64,000 nucleotides of DNA from a virus: positions 36,507 to 100,506 of IMG/VR virus record IMGVR_UViG_3300046513_000134; one strand, given 5' to 3'. Of the stretch, positions 16,084-24,188 are shown in pieces. The notes beneath the pieces are model-generated. The model saw only the letters and a list, made by a program, of their open reading frames with translations, was not told where the DNA came from and did no database searches. The position numbers were made by a program, and so were the translations under genes. Every line of letters starts with the position of its first letter. Positions within the stretch are counted from its first letter, which is position 1.

Positions 16084-16111
16084 AGTATATCTGGAATGGG
16101 CTTCAAAACAA
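16084..16111 (-). promoter_or_regulatory. Possible sigma70-like promoter
   Basis: -10 TATACT (16089-16084, five of six consensus) with a weak -35 TTGTTT (16111-16106) and 16-bp spacing on the minus strand, in the 104-bp gap after the helicase gene. It could re-initiate transcription of the RNase HI/primase operon. Confidence 0.4.
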
Positions 16112-16115
16112 GGGT

Positions 16116-16160
16116 TTAGAGGTCCTTGTAGGCGTGTTTTGTCGTCAGTATTTTGGCCAT
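16116..16160 (-). CDS. Possible 14-residue peptide coupled to the helicase stop
   Basis: A start codon overlaps the helicase stop as TGATG and opens 14 codons (MAKILTTKHAYKDL). Coupling would allow its translation, but it is too short to support on composition alone. Confidence 0.2.
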   Translation of the reverse strand: MAKILTTKHAYKDL

Positions 16161-17449
16161 CACAAAAAGTTCAGCTCTTCTACGGTCGGCTCTTCGTACT
16201 GGCTGAAGTCCATCGAATTAAAATTCCAGTTGGTGGTGAACTGCCCGGTTTCGCCCTTGCGGCCCTTGAGGATGTCGATGACGCGTTGGACGACGGTCTC
16301 GACGCTATCCTTCTGCATGATGCCGCAGACCAGCGAGGACACCTGCCCGATGGCGTCGGAGTACCCGATGTCCTCCAGATCCTTCTTCTGCGGTTCGCCC
16401 TTCTTGCCGCCCTTGTTCTTGTCGCGGGCGAACTGCCATGTCGCCACGGTCGGAGCGATCTCGGCCAGTTGCGATTTCATCAGGTCGGCGTTCTCGGCCA
16501 CGCGCTGGTAACGGTCCTTGATGGTCGGATGCTTGGCGAGGTAGGCCCCGTCAATGCCGATGGCATCCGGCTTGAGCTGGCGGGCGATCATCCACATGTC
16601 ATCGACGGTCGCCGCGAGATTACCGTCCACGATCCAGAACGGCGCTCCAGCCATCTTGATCTCGGTCAGGCCCTCCTTCAGCTTCTTCTGGCCGCTGCTC
16701 GACAGGGTGGCCTTGTCGAGGTCGGAGTAGGGCATCGACAGCAGCATAGACGTCAGGCGTTGGGCAATCGGCAGCGGCTTCATCTCCATCGAGAACAGCA
16801 GCCGGGACTGGCCCTGTTGCAGGATCTTGCCGTCCTCGTCCAGCGTGTCCTTCCAGCCGTGCATCATCAGGTACAGGAGCTGCCACGTCTTGCCCATCGC
16901 CGGTCGGCCGACGAAGCTGAGCATGTCGCCCTTGGCCAGTCCGCCTGACATGTCGTCAAGGAACGGCCAGCCGGTGAATAGCCGGTGGCTGTCGTCGCCG
17001 GTCATCTGCTGGACGTAGTCGCCCCAGACCATCTCGTAGGCCTCGCGGAAGTCCACGATCTGCTTGCCGAACTTGTGGGTGGTCAGCTCCATCACCTTCT
17101 CGGTGACGATCTCCAGCGCCTTGTGCGGGTCGAGGTTGCCGCCGACCTGCAGGTACTTGTTGGCCTCTTGGAAGGTCAGGTTGAGCGCCTGCTGGGTGAA
17201 GCGCTTCAGCAGCTCGTCGTAGTAGTAGCCCGGGGCCTCCGGGGCGATCGGCAGTTCTTCCTTGGTGTGCAGCTCGACCGTGCCGATGGTCGGGATCTTG
17301 CCGTACTTCTTGACGTGCTCCTTGACGAAGGCATAGGCCGGCAGCTCGTTGATCTTGAACAGGTGGGTGATGTCGCCGTGGTTCAGGAACTCGTACGTGC
17401 TCCCGCCTTCGAGACATGCCGCCAGAAATTGGTGACCCATCGTCGCCAT
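16160..17449 (-). CDS. DnaB-like replicative helicase
   Basis: A 429-aa protein. An N-terminal region (1-150) replaces the DnaB N-domain. The RecA-like core has GWPFLDDMSGGLAKGD, Walker A GRPAMGKT (181-188), SMEMKPLPIAQRL (motif H2) and AIGIDGAYL (Walker B). It would unwind the fork as a hexamer with the phage primase. The start at 17449 lies 3 bp after the upstream stop, so it is coupled to the loader-like gene and initiator. Confidence 0.88.
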   Translation of the reverse strand: MATMGHQFLAACLEGGSTYEFLNHGDITHLFKINELPAYAFVKEHVKKYGKIPTIGTVELHTKEELPIAPEAPGYYYDELLKRFTQQALNLTFQEANKYLQVGGNLDPHKALEIVTEKVMELTTHKFGKQIVDFREAYEMVWGDYVQQMTGDDSHRLFTGWPFLDDMSGGLAKGDMLSFVGRPAMGKTWQLLYLMMHGWKDTLDEDGKILQQGQSRLLFSMEMKPLPIAQRLTSMLLSMPYSDLDKATLSSSGQKKLKEGLTEIKMAGAPFWIVDGNLAATVDDMWMIARQLKPDAIGIDGAYLAKHPTIKDRYQRVAENADLMKSQLAEIAPTVATWQFARDKNKGGKKGEPQKKDLEDIGYSDAIGQVSSLVCGIMQKDSVETVVQRVIDILKGRKGETGQFTTNWNFNSMDFSQYEEPTVEELNFL

Positions 17450-17452
17450 TGG

Positions 17453-17995
17453 TCAGTTACCCTTCATTTCGAGCGCGGAGTAGGTGGCTTGGACGTGATT
17501 GGCGATCGCCGCGCCGTAGGCCGTGCGGAACTTGTCGATGTTGCTGACCTGCACCACGGTCTTCTTGCCCTTGGCAGCGCGGCGGACGAGGATGTCGTAG
17601 ATCGCCGGCAGCTTCCAGTTCTGGATCACGTCTCCGTGGGCAGTGTGGTTGTAGAAGTTGGCGATGAACAGGCAGGTGATGTCGAACAGGTCTTCGTCGG
17701 CGTCGTGGTCGAGCAATTGCTGCAGCGTGTAGAACCGGGCGCGGATGAAGTTGCGGGTCAGCATCCCGGCCATCGCCATCATCTCCATCGTCGGGTCGCC
17801 CGATCCCACGAGGATCAGACCATTTTCGTCAGGCGCGATGAACTTGTAGCGGCTCAGCCACAACGCCTCTTGATCCGTGCAATATGTTGCACTGGAATAC
17901 ATGATCATCGACGGCGGGATGTTGGCGTCGAGGGCATAGCCTTCGATCCCCTTGATCAGCCGCTCGTGGATGACTGGGTCGAGAACGGACTTCAT
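17453..17995 (-). CDS. Degenerate helicase-loader-like protein (DnaC-type AAA+ remnant?)
   Basis: A 180-aa protein. Its order of segments mirrors DnaC-type loaders: ENGLILVGSGDPTMEM where a P-loop should be, ARFYTLQQLLD (helix after sensor strand), LFDITCLFIANF where Walker B should be, and KKTVVQVSNIDKF then YGAAIANHV near sensor positions. The P-loop Gly-Lys-Thr and Walker B acids are missing, so it should not hydrolyse ATP. It lies between an O-like initiator and a DnaB helicase, exactly where a loader belongs. The assignment rests on pattern and context, not on identity. Confidence 0.5.
   Translation of the reverse strand: MKSVLDPVIHERLIKGIEGYALDANIPPSMIMYSSATYCTDQEALWLSRYKFIAPDENGLILVGSGDPTMEMMAMAGMLTRNFIRARFYTLQQLLDHDADEDLFDITCLFIANFYNHTAHGDVIQNWKLPAIYDILVRRAAKGKKTVVQVSNIDKFRTAYGAAIANHVQATYSALEMKGN
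17877..17892. repeat. Palindrome copy 6
   Basis: GTGCAATATGTTGCAC inside the loader-like gene, read in the third frame (GCA ACA TAT TGC). Confidence 0.8.
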
Positions 17996-17998
17996 GGC

Positions 17999-18943
17999 TC
18001 AGTCCCCCTTGAACACCTTCAGACCCTTCAGCGCGGCTGGCACGCCGTCGTCGGTCTTGACGACCTCGGTGGTCACCCCGGTGGTCTTGGTGAAGTGATA
18101 GGCGACGTGGCGGTGCTCGAAGAAGAACGCGAAGGTCGGCTGCGACGGAACCTTGCTGACGTGCGGGAACAGATCCCGGACCTTCTCGGTGAAGCCGACC
18201 CAGTCGGTGACCACGTCCTTGATCCGCTCGACCGGTTTGAACTTCGGGTCCTTGGTGCCGTGGACAAACATCTTCATCTGCCCGACCTGCTTGCCGCTGA
18301 AGTTCGGCTGGAACTCGCCGGTCTTCTCGGCACAGCGATCCCGCCATTCGGCAATGGCCTTGTTGAGCGTGGTGGTGTTGTTCGCCCCCTTCTTAGGGTT
18401 GAGCTTGCCAGAGATGACGTCTTCGACCGAATGGAGGAACTTGGGCATGTGTTGGTCCTCTGAATTTTTTCCCTCTCCCGAAAGGACTTCGGGTGATGGG
18501 GGTAGGGGGTTCTGCGAACCCGTCTTCGGGTGAGCCTTATCTAGTGTTAATTCTAGTGTAGTCTCTAGTGTACTATAAGGATTGTCCCCCGAGGGCTGTA
18601 CTGGCGAGTGCTCCGAAGGGGTATCCGGGGTAGCCCCTAGACCGTCAATCTTGGCCTTGAATTCGGCCGTCAGCCGGGCGTAGGTGTGGCTGGCATTCTT
18701 GAATAAATGGCTCTCGGTGACCACGGCCCCGATCTTGCGCAGGTGGGCAATCGAGCGGTTGTATTGCTTGCGGGTGAGGCCCGTATCCTCCATCCAGTCG
18801 ATCGCCTGTTTGACGACCCAGACGTGGTCCCCGAATTTGATGCGCGCGTATTTCGACCAGTGCACGATCCGCAGAAGCAGGATGGCAGCCGTTGCGTCGC
18901 CGCCCGTCTCGGTGACGGCCAAGGAGAAGATATTGCTGGGCAT
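17999..18943 (-). CDS. Replication initiator, lambda O-like winged-helix protein
   Basis: A 314-aa protein. Residues 1-95 form a winged-helix pattern common in phage replication proteins (AILLLRIVHWSKYARIKFG, then MEDTGLTRKQYNRSIAHLRK). A low-complexity linker follows (about 105-160), then a C-terminal domain from about 185 that could contact the helicase loader. The linker DNA carries three 12-bp direct repeats at 18541-18571. Gene order initiator, loader-like, helicase matches lambda O/P logic. Confidence 0.75.
   Translation of the reverse strand: MPSNIFSLAVTETGGDATAAILLLRIVHWSKYARIKFGDHVWVVKQAIDWMEDTGLTRKQYNRSIAHLRKIGAVVTESHLFKNASHTYARLTAEFKAKIDGLGATPDTPSEHSPVQPSGDNPYSTLETTLELTLDKAHPKTGSQNPLPPSPEVLSGEGKNSEDQHMPKFLHSVEDVISGKLNPKKGANNTTTLNKAIAEWRDRCAEKTGEFQPNFSGKQVGQMKMFVHGTKDPKFKPVERIKDVVTDWVGFTEKVRDLFPHVSKVPSQPTFAFFFEHRHVAYHFTKTTGVTTEVVKTDDGVPAALKGLKVFKGD
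18538..18585 (-). repeat. Three 12-bp direct repeats in an AT-rich patch: candidate origin iterons
   Basis: Plus-strand CTAGTGT recurs at 18541, 18553 and 18565, a perfect 12-bp period (minus strand ACACTAGAnnnn three times). The patch is AT-rich within GC-rich DNA and lies in the linker of the initiator gene, as lambda ori lies inside gene O. It also encodes a short TLE-type amino-acid repeat, so a protein-level cause is possible. Related CACTAGA motifs occur upstream of genes at 6911, 19848 and 21115. Confidence 0.5.
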
Positions 18944-18977
18944 GGAAGGAAAACCCTTGTGATTATGAGTGAGCCAA

Positions 18978-19011
18978 TAAAAACCCTCTACCCCGGTTAA
19001 GAGGCAGAGGG
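18978..19011 (-). terminator. Intrinsic terminator
   Basis: The minus-strand stem CCCTCT/AGAGGG, extended inward by GCC/GGT, is followed by five T residues. It ends the transcript of the acidic-tail protein (stop at 19042), 35 bp before the initiator start. Confidence 0.75.
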
Positions 19012-19041
19012 GAAGGCCCTTACGGGGTAATCCACAGGTTA

Positions 19042-19809
19042 CTAGCCGGGGAATTTAGTAACGTTGGTATCATCGTCCTCGGCTGTGTCTTCTTCGCCAC
19101 TATCGGCGTCATCTTCGTCGTCTTCGAGATCATGGTCCGCGAACTCGTCTTCTGCGACGTCCTCGTCAGGGCTGTCGTCATCGTCTTCACCCGTGACGCC
19201 AATCTCGTCAGCCAGATCCCCGAGCGACGGTTCGTAACCAGCCGTGGCTGCTGCCACGCCCTGCCCTGCGGGGTTTCCACCTGACACCTTGCCACCGTCT
19301 TGGTATTTCTGCGCGCACAGCCCTGTCCAGACCGCCAAGGTGGCCGGGTAGAGCATCGCCGCGATGTGTTGCTTGAAGTCGTCCAGCGTCGTCAGCCCGA
19401 AGGCGTCGTCCGGCAGGGTGACATGGGCAAGGATGCCTTCGTCCCAGATCTTCTGGGCCAGCTCGATCGGGTCGAGCCCGACCAGTTCGCCATCGTCGTT
19501 GATCGACGGGTCGATGTGCAGTCCCAGATCCTTGTGGAAGCTGGACCGGGTGTCGTCGGTCTGCGCCCACGCGCCGGGGAACAGGTCACCCGGGTTGGTC
19601 GGCTTCTCCGTTACCTCGTTGCCGGTGACGCGCTTGATGAAGTCGTCGGAGACGTAGGCTGCCCGGACCCGCAGATTGGCGTGCAGGTTGTTTGAGGTGA
19701 ACCCTAGACCGGCGATTTTCAGCGACAGGACGGTATTGCCCTTGGCCGCGATGCCGATGTAGTCGAAATGCCCGCCTGTGCCTTTTACCATGAATGGAAG
19801 CTTTGACAT
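19042..19809 (-). CDS. Protein with long acidic C-terminal tail, possible ssDNA-binding protein
   Basis: A 255-aa protein. Residues 1-190 form a soluble domain (KGTGGHFDYIGIAAKGNTVL near the start). Residues 205-250 are almost continuous Asp/Glu. Acidic C-terminal tails on replication proteins are typical of SSBs such as T7 gp2.5, where the tail recruits partners. Location between the AAA+ ATPase and the initiator fits, but the OB fold is not demonstrable by eye. Confidence 0.6.
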   Translation of the reverse strand: MSKLPFMVKGTGGHFDYIGIAAKGNTVLSLKIAGLGFTSNNLHANLRVRAAYVSDDFIKRVTGNEVTEKPTNPGDLFPGAWAQTDDTRSSFHKDLGLHIDPSINDDGELVGLDPIELAQKIWDEGILAHVTLPDDAFGLTTLDDFKQHIAAMLYPATLAVWTGLCAQKYQDGGKVSGGNPAGQGVAAATAGYEPSLGDLADEIGVTGEDDDDSPDEDVAEDEFADHDLEDDEDDADSGEEDTAEDDDTNVTKFPG

Positions 19810-19869
19810 GTGAAACTCCTTTTTCCTGTCAATTCCCAGTTATCAGTCTAGTGGTTTACCACCCCGTTT

Positions 19870-21099
19870 CTAGGGTTTTTTCTTGAAAACGAGCTTTGGT
19901 TTCGCTGCCCCAAGCTGCTTGACGGCCTTCTTCACCTCGGCCTCGATCACGGCCGGCGTGGTGTGGTTTCCGTGCTTCTCGGTGATCACCAGATCATAGA
20001 TCTTGGCGTACATCATCTCATTGTCGCCGTGGCCGTACTGGGCCAGCACCTGCTTCAGGAAGGTCGTTGCTTCCTTCGGCGGCAGCGCGTTGATCCGCAT
20101 CACCTCGTCCAGTCGGCCCGGCCGGTAGAACTCCTTGGGGATGGCGCTGATGTCGTTGGTGGTGCAAATCGTCAGCACCTTGGTCGTGTGGGTCTGCATC
20201 CACCACAGCAGCACCGAGATCAGTTCCTGCGAGTAGTTGGATGAACCGGTGTTGATCACCTTCTCGACCTCGTCAATCAGCACGACGCACGGTTCCTGCT
20301 GGTCGAGGGTGTCGAGGTTCTGCTGCAGGAACTTGGCCGAGTTGCCGACGTATTTGTCCTGTGTGGTGGCGAGGTCCAGTCGGTACAGCGGCACCTCGAA
20401 CTGGCGGGCAATGTATTTCGCCGCCTCTGACTTGCCGGTTCCCGGTTCCCCGTCCAGCATCAGGCCCCTCGGCACCAGCCGGGTGTCGGTCTCGGTCAGG
20501 AAGAACTTCTTCTCGCGATCGACCCAATCCTTGAGGGCAGGGGCGGGCGTGTAGAGCGGTTGGTCGGTCAGGACGGGGTACAGGCCCTTCTGGGGCTTGA
20601 ACAGCTCGTTGCGGCTCTGGGCGAGGCCGGCAGGGGTCAGCGAGCCGTAGACCGCCATCGAATAGCGGGCGATGTCGTTGGCCTCCTTCAAACTCAGACC
20701 GCCGAGGCAGTTGAGGGCGCTCTTCAGCAGCTCCGGGCTCTTGGCAATCGGCTTCAGCATGTTGGCCATCATTTCCTGCGGCACCGGGATCATTCCCGCC
20801 GACAGGGTCAGGTCGTCATTGTGCTGCGCGGGAGGATTGACGATCAGCAGCGAGCACGAGTTCTTCGGGTCGAGGAACTTGGTGCGAAGAAGGGCGGCAC
20901 CTTCCGGGTCGCTGAACCCGCCGCCGACGACGTAATACAGGGTATCCTTGGTGATCGGCGCGGCCGGGCCTGCCCACTTCTCGATCTTCTTGCCCGGGAA
21001 GAAATGGGCCAGCGTTTCGGGGAGGTTGGTGACGTCGCGGGTGGTGCAGGCAATGAGCGGGACGCGGCCCTTGACGGCATTCTGAAGTTTGTTCGCCAC
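19870..21099 (-). CDS. AAA+ ATPase (FtsH/Cdc48-like core)
   Basis: A 409-aa protein. A novel N-terminal half (1-190) precedes an AAA+ module with Walker A GEPGTGKS (217-224), Walker B VVLIDEVEKV (272-281), sensor-1 ICTTNDISAIP and the arginine-finger segment FYRPGRLDEV. No protease domain is present. It may remodel replication complexes or host proteins. It has a transcript boundary upstream (terminator at 21141-21172) and precedes the acidic-tail protein and initiator. Confidence 0.85.
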   Translation of the reverse strand: MANKLQNAVKGRVPLIACTTRDVTNLPETLAHFFPGKKIEKWAGPAAPITKDTLYYVVGGGFSDPEGAALLRTKFLDPKNSCSLLIVNPPAQHNDDLTLSAGMIPVPQEMMANMLKPIAKSPELLKSALNCLGGLSLKEANDIARYSMAVYGSLTPAGLAQSRNELFKPQKGLYPVLTDQPLYTPAPALKDWVDREKKFFLTETDTRLVPRGLMLDGEPGTGKSEAAKYIARQFEVPLYRLDLATTQDKYVGNSAKFLQQNLDTLDQQEPCVVLIDEVEKVINTGSSNYSQELISVLLWWMQTHTTKVLTICTTNDISAIPKEFYRPGRLDEVMRINALPPKEATTFLKQVLAQYGHGDNEMMYAKIYDLVITEKHGNHTTPAVIEAEVKKAVKQLGAAKPKLVFKKKP

Positions 21100-21140
21100 G
21101 GATAACTCCTTTATCTCTAGTGGTATGATCCATCTTAGAA

Positions 21141-21172
21141 AGGAAAGGCCCCGAGTACAAGGTCTCAGGGCC
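21141..21172 (-). terminator. Intrinsic terminator ending the lysis operon
   Basis: The minus-strand stem GGCCCTGAG/CTCGGGGCC (9 bp, one G-U), loop ACCTTGTA, is followed by TTTCCTTTC. It lies after the 189-aa membrane protein (stop at 21201). The loop resembles that of the terminator at 58520-58559. Confidence 0.75.
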
Positions 21173-21200
21173 GCATCATTTGGGTTTGTGCCTGACGGGC

Positions 21201-21770
21201 TCAGCCCGCCTTGAGGAGACTTCGATCAGGGAGTTTGAAGGGGCCGATAGTTTGTCGGACGGGCCACAGCTTGTGCTTCGGCATGTGCGTAATCTCCACG
21301 AACCAAGACGAGAGAGGGGTCTCGCCAGCCCCTACGAGCAACCAGTTTCGCCAAACTTGGCAGCCTGTCGTTCGTCCAGACTTGATCGGTGTCAACATCT
21401 CCAGACGGGCTGGGTCCATCATGCCATCGGGAGTGCCGAAGGCCACCTTCATAGACTGGAAGTCGTAGTCATGCGCCTTGCACAGGGTCCCTGACAGCAG
21501 CAGCAGGTCTTTGCCGACCCACTGCTGGTCGAGGATCTGGAAGGCTGGATAGTTGGCCACGGTGGTCTTGCCGGTCGCGGGGTCGGTGATCTCGACCGCT
21601 CGCGCCTCCAATGTTGGCATGACCCATTCCTGCAGGGTTTCGCCGGCCGTGGTGAAAGCCGCCGATCCGAAGGTGTTGGAGAATGCCAACGCCACAGCAA
21701 TCAGGAGAACAAGTCCCGTGTACTCCACAAACCGCTGTGTCGCGTAGTTAAACGATGCCCTGATCGTCAT
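21201..21770 (-). CDS. Hypothetical membrane protein, 189 aa
   Basis: The start at 21770 (MTIRASFNYATQRFVEYTG) is followed by one hydrophobic helix (about 18-38, GLVLLIAVALAFSNTFG) and a soluble domain, probably periplasmic. Longer in-frame versions enter the preceding gene. It is the last gene of the lysis-region transcript; function unknown. Confidence 0.65.
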   Translation of the reverse strand: MTIRASFNYATQRFVEYTGLVLLIAVALAFSNTFGSAAFTTAGETLQEWVMPTLEARAVEITDPATGKTTVANYPAFQILDQQWVGKDLLLLSGTLCKAHDYDFQSMKVAFGTPDGMMDPARLEMLTPIKSGRTTGCQVWRNWLLVGAGETPLSSWFVEITHMPKHKLWPVRQTIGPFKLPDRSLLKAG

Positions 21771-22077
21771 TGCTGGGTCCCTTCTTAATCCGGCTCTCAA
21801 TCAAATCGTAAAACCATCCTACGACAGCGACCCCACCTGCCCCCAACAGGAAACCGGAGAGTTCGAGCTTACCTTTCAAGGCCTCGGCATTGACGACATT
21901 TCCAATAACCCACCGTAGAAGTTCAGGGCCTTCCGGCCCCAAGTATCTGGCAACGAGCGCCCCGGAAACCACGTTAATGACGAACTCCTTCCAGTCGGCC
22001 CGGTAGTAGAGCGACCGTAGAAGTCCACCTGCGGCTCCTGCCAGCGTGAGCTGAAGCATTTCCATAAGGGTGACCAC
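21748..22077 (-). CDS. Small membrane protein, possible second holin-like protein
   Basis: A 109-aa protein with an alternative GTG start at 22077 (GGA upstream) or ATG at 22065. It has hydrophobic segments at LTLAGAAGGLLRSLYY, FVINVVSGALVARYL and LSGFLLGAGGVAVVGWFYDL and ends with a charged tail. Size, topology and neighbours fit a holin or antiholin. Overlaps the next gene by 23 bp. Confidence 0.5.
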   Translation of the reverse strand: MVTLMEMLQLTLAGAAGGLLRSLYYRADWKEFVINVVSGALVARYLGPEGPELLRWVIGNVVNAEALKGKLELSGFLLGAGGVAVVGWFYDLIESRIKKGPSNDDQGIV

Positions 22078-22146
22078 GATTGTTATCCACTTGTTCTGGC
22101 CGAATAGATGCTGTCCACTCGACCGTTGTGATACGGCTTGAGATTA

Positions 22147-22159
22147 TTGTCATTGACAA
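22147..22159. promoter_or_regulatory. Short perfect palindrome TTGTCATTGACAA
   Basis: A 13-bp perfect inverted repeat in the 200-bp gap between the lysis genes, upstream of the 109-aa membrane protein. It could be an operator or a -35-like element. Only one copy was noticed. Confidence 0.3.
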
Positions 22160-22220
22160 AATGCTGAGTGGATGAGGGGCTGGCCGGTAACGTGATCCGG
22201 GGCTTAGGAGCCAAGACGAG

Positions 22221-22244
22221 AAAAAGCCCCACATCCGTGAGGCT
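22221..22244 (-). terminator. Intrinsic terminator after spanin genes
   Basis: Minus-strand stem AGCC(T)CAC/GTG(G)GGCT, loop GGAT, is followed by five T residues, 37 bp after the outer-spanin stop. The rest of the 22078-22280 gap holds no gene I can support. Confidence 0.7.
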
Positions 22245-22280
22245 CCTCCCAGCTCGTTATAGGTCTAAACACTTTAAATA

Positions 22281-22664
22281 TCAAGACTTCTTCGTGTCTT
22301 GGTCCCATTGCCAACAGGCGACGATGCGGTTGTTGGCTTTTGTCAATGCACCGTCAAGTTTGGTGATGACGACGCCGTTCGGGTCTGTGGATTTCACGTC
22401 CGATTGCACCCGGTACTGGCACCAGTCTGGCTTGACCGGCTGCGCCTTGTAGAGATCGATCACCTGATCCATCTGCTTCAGGCTGTCCTCCCGGGCGCTG
22501 GCCTCGGCCGCAGCCTTCTTGTTGGCGAAATACTGGCTATCGGTTGTTGTGCAGCTTCCTAAAAATATCAGTATCGATAACATCAACAGGGCAGTCAGGA
22601 TGAGCCCGAGCAGCGGACTTGGCGCGCTCCTCAAGTTCTGCAATAAGTCGCGCAGTTTCTGCAT
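22281..22664 (-). CDS. Outer-membrane spanin lipoprotein (Rz1-like)
   Basis: A 127-aa protein. It has an N-terminal signal (PLLGLILTALLMLSILIF) ending in lipobox LGSC at about residue 38, so it is a lipoprotein; the mature part is soluble. It starts inside the i-spanin gene in another frame (128-bp overlap), the classic Rz/Rz1 arrangement. With the i-spanin it would fuse inner and outer membranes at lysis. A Gram-negative host is implied. Confidence 0.8.
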   Translation of the reverse strand: MQKLRDLLQNLRSAPSPLLGLILTALLMLSILIFLGSCTTTDSQYFANKKAAAEASAREDSLKQMDQVIDLYKAQPVKPDWCQYRVQSDVKSTDPNGVVITKLDGALTKANNRIVACWQWDQDTKKS

Positions 22665-22995
22665 CGTCTTGGTCCTCTTGGGCTCTGGCCTTCTCCAGCG
22701 TGGCGGTTGCCTGCTGGGCGCGGTCCATCTTGGCCTTGTAGTCGTCGCTGGCCGCCTTGAAGCGGGCCGCCTGCCTCTGGCTTTCGGCTAGCTGGGCCTG
22801 CAGTTTCTCCTTCTCAGCCCCAGTCACCATTTCGTGGACGCGGGCCTCGACGGCCTTCTTCACAGCCGACGTCGTATCCCACCAGCCGAGACCGTACCAC
22901 GCAGCTACGGCAGCCACGATCAGTCCCAGTGGCAGCGGGATCTGGATCTTGGCGATCGACCAGATGATCTTGAGCAGCGGCAGCAGGAAGGCCAT
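22537..22995 (-). CDS. Inner-membrane spanin (Rz-like)
   Basis: A 152-aa protein with an N-terminal membrane helix (about 18-37, LPLGLIVAAVAAWYGLGWW) and a long periplasmic coiled coil (about 45-130, Lys/Glu/Ala-rich, KEKLQAQLAESQRQAARFK). This is the i-spanin design. The nested lipoprotein gene is its partner. Confidence 0.85.
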   Translation of the reverse strand: MAFLLPLLKIIWSIAKIQIPLPLGLIVAAVAAWYGLGWWDTTSAVKKAVEARVHEMVTGAEKEKLQAQLAESQRQAARFKAASDDYKAKMDRAQQATATLEKARAQEDQDDAETARLIAELEERAKSAARAHPDCPVDVIDTDIFRKLHNNR

Positions 22996-23331
22996 TCATT
23001 CCTCCCATTCGGGCAGCGGCACGTCTTGGCCGGCCAGTGCATGAGTGCAGTCGGACAGGAACTTGATCCGACCCTCGGTGACGTAGGAGTGGCAGATATG
23101 CTTCTTGTCCTTGCTCTCGTCGTCAAACTCGCCCTCGACGTCGCTGGGTTCGTTCCATGTCACGAGGATAGACGGGAAGAAGGTCGGGCTAGCCGGCTGC
23201 TGATTATAGTCCCAGCGCGGGCCGGGGCCGGTGTCGATGTTGACTATGTGGCGTTCGTTGCATCCCGGGCACATGAAGGAAAGGCGGCCGGGGGTGAAGC
23301 AGCGGAGGACCTTGGAGAGAATGATGCTCAT
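22996..23331 (-). CDS. DUF6527-like zinc-binding phage protein
   Basis: A 111-aa protein with CPGCNERH, PTFFPSIL, CHSYVTEGRIKFLSDCTH and ALAGQDVPLPEW. This pattern is typical of the small phage family often mislabelled ammonia monooxygenase and now DUF6527. The Cys and His residues probably bind zinc. It lies between the endolysin and the spanins, its usual location. Function unknown. Confidence 0.75.
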   Translation of the reverse strand: MSIILSKVLRCFTPGRLSFMCPGCNERHIVNIDTGPGPRWDYNQQPASPTFFPSILVTWNEPSDVEGEFDDESKDKKHICHSYVTEGRIKFLSDCTHALAGQDVPLPEWEE

Positions 23332-23333
23332 AG

Positions 23334-23948
23334 CTATAATCCTGAGACACAGAGTTCGGCTTCGCCCATGCGCTGGGCGTCACCCATCTCTCGGCGCACG
23401 ACCAGTCCACGAACGATCTTCTTGCCTGCCTTGTTGAAGGCAGTCTGGGCTTCGCATGCCTGCCGGTAGTTGTGGGTGACGATCCACCGGGCCGCCGTGG
23501 ATTTCTTCATGGCGAAGAGCCCGAAGTTGTAGGCCCCGGAGGTGGCGGCGGCTTGGACGCTGTCAGGGGCGAGCACGAAGTCAGCCACGCCATCGACCAG
23601 CGGCAGATAGTAGTCGTGGATCACCTCGTTGATCAGGCGGTCCTCACATTCCTTGTCGGTGGCGTAGTCGCCCATCTTGACGCCACTGGTCGCCCCGTAG
23701 CAGATCGTCGGAACCTTGACAATGTCGAGGTAGGCCTTGTTGGAGAAGCCCTCCCACGGTTTGATCAGCTTGTCCACAGCCAAGCGGACGGCCGGAGGGA
23801 TGTAGCCCTTGGCCACCAGTTCGTGCACCTTGGCGGGGGTTGGATGGTCGTGCATCAGCGTGGCCCAGCCGCTGGTGAGGGCAAACAGCGCGGCGGCCGC
23901 AACGGCAGCGATCCCGCGCTTGCTCGACGTGATCTTATTCACTGGCAT
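23334..23948 (-). CDS. SAR-type endolysin (GH24 lysozyme)
   Basis: A 204-aa protein. After a few basic residues, an Ala-rich weakly hydrophobic helix (about 12-30, GIAAVAAAALFALTSGWA) fits a signal-anchor-release domain. The catalytic pattern is Glu66-x8-Asp75-x5-Thr81 (WEGFSNKAYLDIVKVPT), as in T4/P21-type lysozymes. It degrades peptidoglycan after release from the membrane. The start at 23948 overlaps the holin gene by 14 bp; longer versions read through it. Confidence 0.9.
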   Translation of the reverse strand: MPVNKITSSKRGIAAVAAAALFALTSGWATLMHDHPTPAKVHELVAKGYIPPAVRLAVDKLIKPWEGFSNKAYLDIVKVPTICYGATSGVKMGDYATDKECEDRLINEVIHDYYLPLVDGVADFVLAPDSVQAAATSGAYNFGLFAMKKSTAARWIVTHNYRQACEAQTAFNKAGKKIVRGLVVRREMGDAQRMGEAELCVSGL

Positions 23949-24177
23949 CGTCGTCTCCGAATTTCTGTTGAATGAAGCGGCCGAGATAAGCCAAGCTGCC
24001 CGACAGGCTTGCGCCGAGGAGGAGCCAGCGTTGGTCGATCGGGATGTAGTCGCCCATGAACGGGAGCACGGCTTGAGCACCGTCGAGGATCGTGAAGACC
24101 ATGCTGAGTTCGATGAACCGGAGCGTTATCGACTTCTTCCAAGTCGTCTTGGCATTTTTGATGAGCTTCGGTGCCAT
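23935..24177 (-). CDS. Holin-like small membrane protein
   Basis: An 80-aa protein with two hydrophobic segments (IELSMVFTILDGAQAVLPFMG, broken by charged ends, and WLLLGASLSGSLAYLGRFI) and a basic N-terminus. It has the size and layout of class II / pinholin-type holins paired with SAR endolysins and is immediately upstream of one. It is the first gene after the promoter at 24207-24235. Confidence 0.75.
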   Translation of the reverse strand: MAPKLIKNAKTTWKKSITLRFIELSMVFTILDGAQAVLPFMGDYIPIDQRWLLLGASLSGSLAYLGRFIQQKFGDDDASE

Positions 24178-24188
24178 GGGCCGCCCCC

